Shown one piece after another: positions 16,551-23,937 of a DNA stretch of 64,000 bases (its first letter is position 1; every line of letters begins with the position of its first letter). The notes below the pieces were generated by a model. It was given only the letters and a program-made list of their open reading frames with translations. It searched no databases and was not told the DNA's origin. Where the stretch lies: assembly GCF_027359925.1 (NCBI RefSeq), contig NZ_CP114767.1, positions 1,860,001-1,924,000 of the forward strand, in the 5' to 3' direction. The position numbers and the translations under genes are program-made. The stretch is from Hymenobacter canadensis (GTDB taxonomy: Bacteria > Bacteroidota > Bacteroidia > Cytophagales > Hymenobacteraceae).

Positions 16551-17168
16551 CTACTCCAAGCAGCGGGCCAACACGCGGGCCGGGGCCCCATCAGCGCCGG
16601 CTATTTTCAGGGGCAGGCACAGCAGCTCGTAGCGGCCGGGCGCGGCGTGCTGCAGGGCCAGGCCTTCGATGATGCTGATGCCGGCGTCGAGCAGGGCGTG
16701 GTGGGTATCGGCCGGGCCCACCGATATGTAGTCGACCCCGACGCAGACGACGCCCTGGTCGCGGAGCCACTCGGCGGCATCGGCGCGAAGGCGCACGAAA
16801 TCGGGGTCGAAGGGCCGGGTGGCCCAGTCGTGGCGGGAGTTGCGGGTTTTGAACAGCACCCGGTCGTGGGGTTGCAGCTGCAGGTGCTCCACGGCGGCCC
16901 GCGTGATAAACCGCTCGTCGTCGACCTCCACCAGCAGCGCCGGACCCATCAGGGTGCTTAGGTCCAGCTGCGTGACGTCGGGGCCGTCGGGCAGGAAATG
17001 GCGCGGGGCATCCACGTGGGTGCCGGTGTGCACGCTGAGGCTCATTTCCGTGACGTTGGCGGCGGCGCCGTCGGCCATGCTCAGGGTTTTGCGGATGCGC
17101 ACCGGGGCGTTGTCGGGCCAGTAGGCCATGCCGTCGGAAATAGTGGTCGTGAAGTCAAGCCAGGACAT
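16551..17168 (-). CDS. Cyclase-family metal-dependent hydrolase
   Basis: 205 aa from ATG 17166-17168 (MSWLDFTTTISDGMAYWP). The zinc/manganese-binding HTGTHVDAPRHF motif (about residues 46-58) and GVDYISVGP typify the kynurenine formamidase/cyclase family, which opens formamides or cyclic substrates. It lies between a glucosidase gene and the PD-(D/E)XK gene, all on the minus strand. It may be a kynurenine formamidase, but no tryptophan-catabolism genes are near, so the substrate is unknown. Confidence 0.82.
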   Translation of the reverse strand: MSWLDFTTTISDGMAYWPDNAPVRIRKTLSMADGAAANVTEMSLSVHTGTHVDAPRHFLPDGPDVTQLDLSTLMGPALLVEVDDERFITRAAVEHLQLQPHDRVLFKTRNSRHDWATRPFDPDFVRLRADAAEWLRDQGVVCVGVDYISVGPADTHHALLDAGISIIEGLALQHAAPGRYELLCLPLKIAGADGAPARVLARCLE

Positions 17169-17173
17169 AGTTG

Positions 17174-17299
17174 TAGGGCTTAGGGATTAGGGCTTGGGGC
17201 TTAGGAAACTAGGAATTGGGACTTCGGGAATAGGGCTTGGGCTCGGAAAGTGAAACATTCCATGTCCTAAGCCCCAAGCCCTAATTCCTAAGCCCTAAA
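17174..17299. repeat. Inverted repeat, ttagggcttggg word family
   Basis: The left arm at about 17174-17207 (tagggcttagggattagggc...) and the right arm at about 17266-17299 (cctaagccccaagccctaat...) are almost perfect complements over 30 bp. The whole gap between two minus-strand genes is this element, beginning right after the stop of the glucosidase gene. It probably forms a hairpin at the 3' end of its mRNA. Confidence 0.75.
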
Positions 17300-17300
17300 T

Positions 17301-19946
17301 CTATTCTTCCAGATGGCGGTACTGCAGGAGCTTGGCAATGAGGCCGGTCCAGCCGGTTTGGTGGCTGGCGCCGAGGCCCTGGCCGGTATCGCCGTGGAAG
17401 TATTCGTGGAAGAGCAGGTAGTCCTGAAAGTGAGGGTCGGTTTGCAACTGCCGGTCGTCGCCGAAAGCGGGGCGGTGGCCCTGCTCGTCGCGCAGAAACA
17501 GCTTGGTGAGGCGCTCGGTGAGGGCCTGGGCAATTTCCTGCAGCGTGTGCATGTGGCCGGAGTTGGTCGGATACTCCACCTTGAACTCGGGCCCATAGTA
17601 GTGGTAGAACCGCTGCAGCGACTCGATAATCAGGAAGTTCATGGGCATCCAGATGGGGCCGCGCCAGTTGCTGTTGCCCCCAAACAGCGACGTGGTGGAC
17701 TCGCCCGGCTCGTAGGCCACCACGGCATCTGGGCCATCTTCCACCTGCAGCCGAAACGGGTGCTGGAGGTGGTAGCGCGACAGCGCCCGCACGCCGTAGT
17801 CGGACAGGAACTCGGCCTCATCGAGCATGCGGCGCAACAGCAGCTTCATGCGGTGGCCGCGCAGCAGCGAGAGCAGGTGGCGCTGGCCTTTGCCGGGCTC
17901 CTGCCAGCGGCTCACGAGGGCCGCCAGGTGCGGGCGCTGGTCGAGAAACCAGTTGAGGCGGCGCACAAACTGCGGCGCCCCGCGCAAGGCGTCCTCATCC
18001 AGCACCTCCACCGCAAACAGCGGAATCAGCCCCACCATGGACCGGATGCGCAGACTGATGCGGCCTTTATCGGGCGTGTTGAGCACGTCGTAGTAGAACT
18101 CGTCCTGTTCGTCCCACATGTCAATCTCGCCCTCCGAGAAGCTGCTCATGGCGTGTGCGATGTAGAGGAAGTGCTCGAAGAACTTGCTGGCCATGTCCTG
18201 ATACACCGGGTTGGTCTTGGACAGCTCCAGCGCAATGCGCATCATGTTGAGGGCAAACATGGCCATCCAGCTGGTGCCATCGGCCTGCTCGATATGGCCA
18301 CCGGTGGGCAGCGGCGCGCTTCTATCAAACACGCCGATGTTATCGAGGCCCAGGAAGCCGCCCTCGAATACGTTGCGGTTGTGGCGGTCCTTACGGTTCA
18401 CCCACCACGTGAAGTTCAGCAGCAGCCGGTGAAACATGCTTTCCAGAAAGGCCGTGTCGGGGTTGCCGCTGTGCTTGAGGCACATTTTGTAGACCCGCCA
18501 GGTGGCGTAGGCGTGCACCGGTGGGTTCACGTCTTCCAGCTTCCACTCATAGGCCGGCAGCTGGCCACTGGGGTGCATGTACCAGTCCTGGCAGAGCAGG
18601 CGCAGCTGCTGCTTGGCGAAATCCACATCCACCAGGGCCAGCGGAATGCAGTGAAAAGCTAAGTCCCAGGCCGCGTACCACGGGTACTCCCACTTGTCGG
18701 GCATGGAGACGATGTCGGCGTTGCTGAGGTGGCGCCAGCCACTGTTGCGGCCGTGCCGGCGTTCGGGCGGCGGGGGCGGCATGGCCGGGTCGCCGTCGAG
18801 CCACTGGGGCACGTCGTAGTAGTAGAACTGCTTGCTCCAGAGCATGCCGGCCAGGGCCTGGCGCTGCACGTTGCGGGCGTCGGCGCTAGCCAGGTCGTGC
18901 TGCAGGTCGGCGTAGAACTGGTCGGCCTCAGCTTTGCGCTGGCTTATCAGCGCTTCAAACTCTTCAAACGGCGCCGCGAGGCCGGGCGCGGCCAGCCGCA
19001 CGCGCACCGTGCGGCTCTCGCCGGGCGGCACGCTGAGGGTGTAGTGCGCGGCGGCCTTGGTGCCTTCCCGGGTTGGGTTGACAGCTTTTGCCACGCCCTG
19101 CACCACATATTCGTGGATGCCGTCTTTGCAGTAGGGGGCGGGATTGGGCGCTTCGTACAGGCGGGCCGTGTTGGTTTCGTTGTCGCAGAACAGCAGCGCG
19201 CAGGGCTGGTCGGCAGGCTGGTCGCAGTAGAGCTCCAGGACCGGCAGCTTGGCGTGGTCTACGCAGATGCGGTGGTCATCGGTGGCGGCCAGGCGGGGCT
19301 TGTAGGCGTCGTTGCCCCAGCTCCAGGTGTTGCGAAACCAGAGCTGCGGCAGCACGTGCACGGGCGCTTCGTGGGGGCCTCGGTTGTGCACTGTAATCTG
19401 CATGAGCAGGTCGGCGGGGCCGGCCTTGGCGTAGTCGAGAAAGACGTCGAAATACCGGTCCTCGCGGAAAATGCAGGTATCGGTCAGCTCAAATTCGGGC
19501 TTCTGGCGGTTGCGGCGGGCGTTTTCGCTCACCAGCCAGTCGTACGGAAACGCGTGCTGCGGATACTTGTAGAGCATCCGCATGTAGGAGTGGGTGGGCG
19601 TGTTGTCGAGGTAGTAATACAGCTCTTTCACGTCCTCGCCGTGGTTGCCTTCGGGGCTGCTGAGGCCAAACAGGCGTTCCTTCAGGATGGCATCCTGCCC
19701 GTTCCAGAGGCCCAAACCCAGGCACAGCAGCTGCTGGTCGTCGCAGACGCCGCCGAGGGCATCCTCGCCCCAGCGGTAGGCCAGGCTGCGGGCCATGTCG
19801 TGGGTGGTGTAGTTCCAGGGCTGGGCGTCGTCTGAGTAGTCTTCGCGCACGGTGCCCCACTGCCGGTCGCTCACGTAGGGCCCGAACTGGTGCCAGCGTT
19901 GTTGGCCCTCTTTCAGCTCCTTCTGTCGGCGCTTTTCCTCGTTCAT
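17301..19946 (-). CDS. GH63-like glucosidase (MGH1-type)
   Basis: 881 aa from ATG 19944-19946 (MNEEKRRQKELKEGQQRW); a longer in-frame start at 20084 is within the intergenic inverted repeat and is rejected. No signal peptide, so cytoplasmic. Conserved blocks of mannosylglycerate hydrolase/GH63-like (alpha/alpha)6-barrel proteins are visible: QLWFRNTWSWGN, KWEYPWYAAWDLAFHCIPLA, GGFLGLDNIGVFDRS, DGTSWMAMFALNMMRIALEL, GNSNWRGPIWMPMNFLIIES and YFHGDTGQGLGASHQTGWTG. The D-x-x-F/D-L pair at WDLAF and the later acidic residues are candidate catalytic residues. It is preceded by an SDR gene annotated as glucose-dehydrogenase-like, so the two may act on related sugars. Confidence 0.85.
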   Translation of the reverse strand: MNEEKRRQKELKEGQQRWHQFGPYVSDRQWGTVREDYSDDAQPWNYTTHDMARSLAYRWGEDALGGVCDDQQLLCLGLGLWNGQDAILKERLFGLSSPEGNHGEDVKELYYYLDNTPTHSYMRMLYKYPQHAFPYDWLVSENARRNRQKPEFELTDTCIFREDRYFDVFLDYAKAGPADLLMQITVHNRGPHEAPVHVLPQLWFRNTWSWGNDAYKPRLAATDDHRICVDHAKLPVLELYCDQPADQPCALLFCDNETNTARLYEAPNPAPYCKDGIHEYVVQGVAKAVNPTREGTKAAAHYTLSVPPGESRTVRVRLAAPGLAAPFEEFEALISQRKAEADQFYADLQHDLASADARNVQRQALAGMLWSKQFYYYDVPQWLDGDPAMPPPPPERRHGRNSGWRHLSNADIVSMPDKWEYPWYAAWDLAFHCIPLALVDVDFAKQQLRLLCQDWYMHPSGQLPAYEWKLEDVNPPVHAYATWRVYKMCLKHSGNPDTAFLESMFHRLLLNFTWWVNRKDRHNRNVFEGGFLGLDNIGVFDRSAPLPTGGHIEQADGTSWMAMFALNMMRIALELSKTNPVYQDMASKFFEHFLYIAHAMSSFSEGEIDMWDEQDEFYYDVLNTPDKGRISLRIRSMVGLIPLFAVEVLDEDALRGAPQFVRRLNWFLDQRPHLAALVSRWQEPGKGQRHLLSLLRGHRMKLLLRRMLDEAEFLSDYGVRALSRYHLQHPFRLQVEDGPDAVVAYEPGESTTSLFGGNSNWRGPIWMPMNFLIIESLQRFYHYYGPEFKVEYPTNSGHMHTLQEIAQALTERLTKLFLRDEQGHRPAFGDDRQLQTDPHFQDYLLFHEYFHGDTGQGLGASHQTGWTGLIAKLLQYRHLEE

Positions 19947-19999
19947 TGGATGGAATTTCTGAGTGATAAAGGCACCGTATCGTCGTGCCGCTGGCCCTG

Positions 20000-20165
20000 G
20001 TCTGCGCCGACGAAGTCGGCAAGACCGGTGGCCGGCCCACCGCCCCGGTCTCCGACCGGAGGACGCGCAGCGGCCATGCCGCATGGCGCCGCCCGAGTTC
20101 TACGCCAGTCTGGAGACTGGCCCGATTCGGAGGCCACCGGTCTTGCCGACTTCGTCGGCGCAGAC
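20000..20165. repeat. Perfect 34-bp inverted repeat with 98-nt centre
   Basis: gtctgcgccgacgaagtcgg... (20000-20033) and its exact complement (20132-20165) flank a centre with its own palindromes: ccggtctccgaccgg, gccatgccgcatggc, and gccagtctggagactggc. It lies between the glucosidase start and the SDR stop on the same strand. It is unlike the A, B, C or D families. Confidence 0.85.
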
Positions 20166-20205
20166 CGGGGCTAGTGCGGCCAGCCGCCAGCCGCCGACCG
20201 TCTGC

Positions 20206-21024
20206 TCAGCCGTTGTCGGCGAAGCCGGGGTAGAGCGTCATGCCGCCATCGGCGAAGAGCGTGATACCGGTCACGTAGTCCGACTCGTCGGAGGCCAGCC
20301 ACACGGCCACGTGGCCGATGTCGGCTGGCTCGCCGACGCGGCCGTAGGGAATGAGCGTGAGCAGGTTTTTCTCCTCCTGCGGCGTGTCGCGGGCCGAGTG
20401 GTTGATGGGCGTGGCAATGGCGCCAGGGCCGATGCTGTTCACCCGGATGCGGTGCGGGGCCAGCTCCTGGGCCATGGTCTTCATCAGCTGCATGACGCCG
20501 CCCTTGCTAGTGGCGTAGTTGACGTGGCCGGCCCAGGGAATGAGTTCGTGCACCGAGCTCATGCAAATGATTTTGCCGGTGGCTTTGGAAATTTCCGGCT
20601 GCGGACCGCGCCGCACAAACTCGCGGGCGGCCTCGCGGGCGCACAGAAACTGCCCGGTCAGGTTCACGCCAATGACTTTCTGCCACTGCTCCAGGGTCAT
20701 GTCCAGCAGCGGGGCATCGTCCTGGATACCGGAGTTGTTGACGAGGATGTGGAGCGTGCCGGCCTGCTCGCGGATCTGGTCGAACATGCGCAGCACGTCC
20801 TCTTCCCGGCTCACATCGGCCTGCACGGCCGTGGCCTGGCCGCCGGCCTGCTCTATTTCGCGCACCACTTCGGCCGCATCATTGGCACTGCGCGAGTAGT
20901 TGACGAACACCCGGGCGCCCTCGGCGGCCAGAGATTTAGCCACCCCGGCCCCGATGCCGGAGCTACCGCCCGTGACGAGGGCTACCTGGTTTTGGAGGCG
21001 CTTGGAAGAAGAAGGTGCAGGCAT
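20206..21024 (-). CDS. SDR oxidoreductase, glucose 1-dehydrogenase-like
   Basis: 272 aa from ATG 21022-21024 (MPAPSSSKRLQNQVALVTGG); the longer upstream open frame is in non-coding DNA. Classical SDR features: TGGSSGIGAG NAD(P) loop, NNSG, catalytic Ser in ICMSSVHE, Y-x-x-x-K in YATSKGG, and PGAIATPIN. The C-terminal LFADGGMTLYPGFADNG matches the glucose/ribitol dehydrogenase group, which oxidises glucose or a related sugar. The gene is divergent from the sulfur operon and upstream of the glucosidase on the same strand. Confidence 0.85.
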   Translation of the reverse strand: MPAPSSSKRLQNQVALVTGGSSGIGAGVAKSLAAEGARVFVNYSRSANDAAEVVREIEQAGGQATAVQADVSREEDVLRMFDQIREQAGTLHILVNNSGIQDDAPLLDMTLEQWQKVIGVNLTGQFLCAREAAREFVRRGPQPEISKATGKIICMSSVHELIPWAGHVNYATSKGGVMQLMKTMAQELAPHRIRVNSIGPGAIATPINHSARDTPQEEKNLLTLIPYGRVGEPADIGHVAVWLASDESDYVTGITLFADGGMTLYPGFADNG

Positions 21025-21443
21025 AGTTGGCAGGCAAGGTGTACCCTGTAAGACTAGAATGCGCGGCCGTAGGTTACATGAAGTTTCCGCTACCACCGCT
21101 GAAAAGCAGTTTTCTGAGGTCAGTTTTCGCCCAAAAGCCGCCAGCATTTCTCTCCCTGAACGGGGCCTGCCGGGGCTGTTTCGGCGACGCCGTTCGAGAG
21201 GCTGTGGCCAGCTCAGCCGCTGTGGCAAACTGCCCGGCCAGACGTAGGGCATGGCAGCAGATTCTGCGCTTTGCAAGGCTGCCTGCGCGTCATTTTTTCA
21301 GGCATTTGCCGCACATCCTGCATCACTCTTCACAGTCCGAACACCTTTATTATTTCCTGTTCAAAATACTGAAAACAAACGCATTAACTCATAATACAAA
21401 ATCTCAGCACCGCACTGTAAAAGCCCTCATCACAAAATATAAT

Positions 21444-21475
21444 TTGGAAGTGTAAAATTTCAACTTCTACCTTTG
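21444..21475 (+). promoter_or_regulatory. Bacteroidota-type promoter of the sulfate operon
   Basis: TTG at 21444-21446 and TACCTTTG at 21468-21475, with 21 bases between, match the TTTG-N19-21-TAnnTTTG consensus of the main Bacteroidota sigma factor. The riboswitch begins 30 bases downstream. The region between the SDR start (21024) and here contains no gene; its last 150 bases are AT-rich. Confidence 0.75.
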
Positions 21476-21504
21476 TGCCACCAATTCTTTACCCCCCGAA
21501 AGGA

Positions 21505-21602
21505 TTGTTTTTATACAGAGGCGTGGAGAGACAGGCTCGACGAAACGCCGGCAACCAGCGGACCTTCCGAAACGGTGCCAAGTCCTGACCATATAAAAAC
21601 AA
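21505..21602 (+). promoter_or_regulatory. SAM-I (S-box) riboswitch
   Basis: The P1 stem is perfect over 11 bp: ttgtttttata (21505-21515) with tataaaaacaa (21592-21602). Inside is the S-box core: agaggcgtggagagacag, then gctcgacgaaacgccggcaa and cc, then a variable arm and ggtgccaagtcctga. These match the SAM-I consensus (GUGGAGGGACUGGCCCGAUGAAACCCGGCAACC ... GGUGCCAAUUCCUG) in order. S-box RNAs bind S-adenosylmethionine and turn off sulfur-amino-acid genes. Here the 3' P1 strand ends 6 bases before a GTG that opens a short Cys/Met-rich frame, so P1 formation could hide the A-rich initiation region of that frame. Confidence 0.93.
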
Positions 21603-21608
21603 CAAGCC

Positions 21609-21707
21609 GTGAAATCCTTGTTCAACACCGCCACCGTTTCCGCTACCTTCTGTGCCGTACAGCATGGATGTTGTGGTATGCGAGGCATGGGCTGTTGTCA
21701 GGGCTAG
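21609..21707 (+). CDS. Possible Cys/Met-rich leader peptide, 32 aa
   Basis: GTG 21609-21611 to TAG 21705-21707. The translation is short with a basic start (MKSLFNTATVSATFCAVQ) and the ending HGCCGMRGMGCCQG: five Cys, including two Cys-Cys pairs, and two internal Met within the last 18 residues. It begins 7 bases past the SAM riboswitch, is preceded in frame by TAA, and has an A-rich upstream region as expected for Bacteroidota initiation. The gap to cysH is 205 bases and contains potential hairpins. The gene has no recognised homologue; a sulfur-sensing leader peptide is the obvious reading, but translation is unproven. Confidence 0.55.
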   Translation: MKSLFNTATVSATFCAVQHGCCGMRGMGCCQG

Positions 21708-21912
21708 GCACGCTCCCGTTTTCCTGGTTTGTGCGCCGCCTGCCGCTGAGCTGACTTGCGCGTTTTCGCCGTTGGCCAGGGGAACCGCACGCCCTTTTCT
21801 GTTGCGCCGAAAACCGCGCTGCGCCGCTGCGTAGGCCGTTTTCGCCGAAACCATCTTCCGGCCGGAATGCCCTTGCCCCAGGCGGGCCCCTTCCTCCTCA
21901 CCCTTCCTGCTC

Positions 21913-22698
21913 ATGTCCGTAGCTGATGCTGCGCCGGCCGCCCACGCCTTGCTGGACCGCCTGCGCCCTCACCTGGTGGCCGCCTACGCCCTGGAGCGGC
22001 TGCGTCTGGTGGCCGACACCTTCCCCGGTCAGGCCGTTTTTTCCACCTCTTTCGGGCTGGAAGACCAGATTATCAGCCACCTGATTTTCACCCACGACCT
22101 GCCCATTGCGGTGTTCACCCTCGATACCGGTCGCAACTTCCAGGAAACCTATTCCACCTGGAACAAGACGCTGATCCGGTACCAGAAGCCCATTGCGGTG
22201 TACGCCCCGCAGCGCGAGGACCTGGAAAACCTGCTTCTGCAGAAAGGCCCGAACTCGTTCTACGAGAGCGTGGACAACCGCAAGGAGTGCTGCCACATCC
22301 GCAAGGTGGAGCCCCTCAGCCGGGCCCTGGCCGGCCGCGGGGCCTGGGTCACCGGCATCCGGGCCGAACAATCCCAGAACCGGCAGACCATGGACCCGCT
22401 GGAGTGGGACGCGGCGCACAACCTCGTCAAGATCCACCCGCTCTTCGACTGGACCTGGGAGCAGGCGCTGGCCTTCGTGCAGCGGGAGGGCATTCCGGTG
22501 AACCCGCTGCATCAGCAGGGTTTCGTGAGCATCGGCTGCGCCCCCTGCACCCGCGCCATCAAGCCCGGCGAGGATTTCCGGGCCGGCCGCTGGTGGTGGG
22601 AGGACCTCGCGGCCAAGGAGTGCGGCCTGCACGCCACCACTCATCACGACGGCCCCGACCCGGTGGTGGAGCCGGTACCAAACCACATGTCATCCTGA
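21913..22698 (+). CDS. cysH: Adenylylsulfate/phosphoadenylylsulfate reductase
   Basis: 261 aa from ATG 21913. Reduces activated sulfate to sulfite in the cytoplasm. Cys pairs at 126-127 (ECCHIRK) and 209/212 (GCAPC) are the [4Fe-4S] ligands of the APS-reductase type, which needs no CysC; none is in the window. FSTSFGLEDQI carries the PP-loop-like start and LDTGRNFQETY is conserved. The reactive Cys lies in KECGLH (C237). First structural gene behind the riboswitch. The last four codons and the stop (ATG TCA TCC TGA) lie inside an intergenic repeat, so the C-terminal end was probably replaced by repeat insertion. Confidence 0.93.
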   Translation: MSVADAAPAAHALLDRLRPHLVAAYALERLRLVADTFPGQAVFSTSFGLEDQIISHLIFTHDLPIAVFTLDTGRNFQETYSTWNKTLIRYQKPIAVYAPQREDLENLLLQKGPNSFYESVDNRKECCHIRKVEPLSRALAGRGAWVTGIRAEQSQNRQTMDPLEWDAAHNLVKIHPLFDWTWEQALAFVQREGIPVNPLHQQGFVSIGCAPCTRAIKPGEDFRAGRWWWEDLAAKECGLHATTHHDGPDPVVEPVPNHMSS

Positions 22699-22821
22699 GC
22701 GGAGCGAAGGACCTTACCCCGCCAGAACAGCTCTGCGCCCTCTGCGTCCTTTCCGAGCTAAAAACAGCTGAACGACCATCGTGCAAACGTAATAAGGTCC
22801 TTCGCAAGCTCAGGATGACAT
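22687..22821. repeat. Inverted repeat, family C (gtcatcctgagcggagcg)
   Basis: The outer arms are atgtcatcctgagc and gctcaggatgacat, with inner arms gaaggacctta and taaggtccttc. The centre is a non-palindromic insert. The left arm overlaps the last codons and stop of cysH. A full-length perfect copy of this family lies at 63838-63943. Confidence 0.85.
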
Positions 22822-22845
22822 TCAAAACCTAAAATCCAGAAGTAT

Positions 22846-23754
22846 ATGAGTACCACTTTCGATTACCTCGACCGGCTGGAAGCCGAAGCCATCCACATCC
22901 TGCGGGAGGTGGCGGGGCAGTTTGAGCGGCCGGCCCTGCTGTTTTCGGGCGGTAAGGATTCCATTGTGCTGACGCGCCTGGCCGAAAAGGCCTTCCGCCC
23001 CGGCCGCTTCCCCTTTCCGCTGGTGCACGTGGATACCGGCCACAACTTCCCCGAAGTGCTGCAGTACCGCGACCTGCTGGCCGCCCAGCTGGGCGAAAAG
23101 CTGGTGGTGCGCAAAGTGGAGGACACCATTCAGCGCCAGCGCCTGCGCGAGCCGGGCGGCAAGTTCCCCAGCCGCAACCCGCTGCAGACCTATACGCTGC
23201 TGGAGGTGATTGAGGAGTTCGAGTTCGACGCCTGCATCGGCGGGGCGCGGCGCGACGAGGAGAAGGCCCGGGCCAAGGAGCGCATCTTCTCGGTGCGCGA
23301 CGAGTTTGGCCAGTGGGACCCCAAGCGCCAGCGCCCCGAGCTCTGGAATATCTACAACGGCCGCATCCAGAAGGGCGAAAACGTGCGCGTGTTCCCCATT
23401 TCCAACTGGACGGAGCTGGACGTGTGGCGCTATATCCAGCGCGAAAACATTCCGCTGCCCGACATCTACTTCGGCCACGAGCGCACCTGCGTGGTGCTGC
23501 CCTCGGGCCAACTGCTGGGCCTTTCGGAGCATTTGCAGCTGGATGCCGAAGACGAAATCGTGACCCGGCAGGTGCGCTTCCGCACCGTGGGCGACTCCAC
23601 CTGCACGGCCGCCGTGGAAAGCGACGCCGCCACCGTGGAGGACATCATCCAGGACCTGCTGCTGGCCAAAGTAAGCGAGCGGGGCGCCACCCGCCTCGAT
23701 GATAACATCTCCGAAGCCGGCATGGAAGACCGCAAGCGCAACGGGTATTTCTAA
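22846..23754 (+). CDS. cysD: Sulfate adenylyltransferase subunit 2
   Basis: 302 aa from ATG 22846 (MSTTFDYLDRLEAEAIHI). With CysN it forms ATP sulfurylase, making APS from sulfate and ATP. It shows the PP-loop motif FSGGKDSIVLTRLAEKAF (residues about 31-48), VDTGHNFPEVLQYRD, CIGGARRDEEKARAKER and TCTAAVESDAATVEDII. Length is standard (about 300 aa). It lies 24 bases after the family C repeat and is in the same operon as cysH and cysN; family A and C repeats fill the gaps on either side. Confidence 0.95.
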   Translation: MSTTFDYLDRLEAEAIHILREVAGQFERPALLFSGGKDSIVLTRLAEKAFRPGRFPFPLVHVDTGHNFPEVLQYRDLLAAQLGEKLVVRKVEDTIQRQRLREPGGKFPSRNPLQTYTLLEVIEEFEFDACIGGARRDEEKARAKERIFSVRDEFGQWDPKRQRPELWNIYNGRIQKGENVRVFPISNWTELDVWRYIQRENIPLPDIYFGHERTCVVLPSGQLLGLSEHLQLDAEDEIVTRQVRFRTVGDSTCTAAVESDAATVEDIIQDLLLAKVSERGATRLDDNISEAGMEDRKRNGYF

Positions 23755-23772
23755 GTGGTGAGCTTCTATTAA

Positions 23773-23898
23773 GACCGTCATTCCGAGTGAAGGCGAAGCC
23801 GGAGCCGAGGAATCTCGCTAGAGGGTAATCTAATTACTACCACAACATCAGCACGCGAGATTCCTCGACTCCGCTCCGCTGCGCTCGGAATGACGGTC
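23773..23898. repeat. Inverted repeat, family A
   Basis: The perfect terminal arms are gaccgtcattccgag and ctcggaatgacggtc. The inner arms are cgaggaatctcg and cgagattcctcg, and the centre has a near-palindromic ctaattactacc. It separates cysD and cysN. Confidence 0.85.
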
Positions 23899-23937
23899 TG
23901 AAAACTCACCATTTCACCAACTCACCATCTCACCTCA

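Noticed and set aside
19946..20084. Longer N-terminus of the glucosidase
   Set aside because: The extra 46 residues are Arg-rich and lie in the 34-bp inverted repeat.
21473..21754. 93-aa frame overlapping the riboswitch
   Set aside because: It reads through the aptamer in a frame with no coding signs; the 32-codon GTG frame is better placed.
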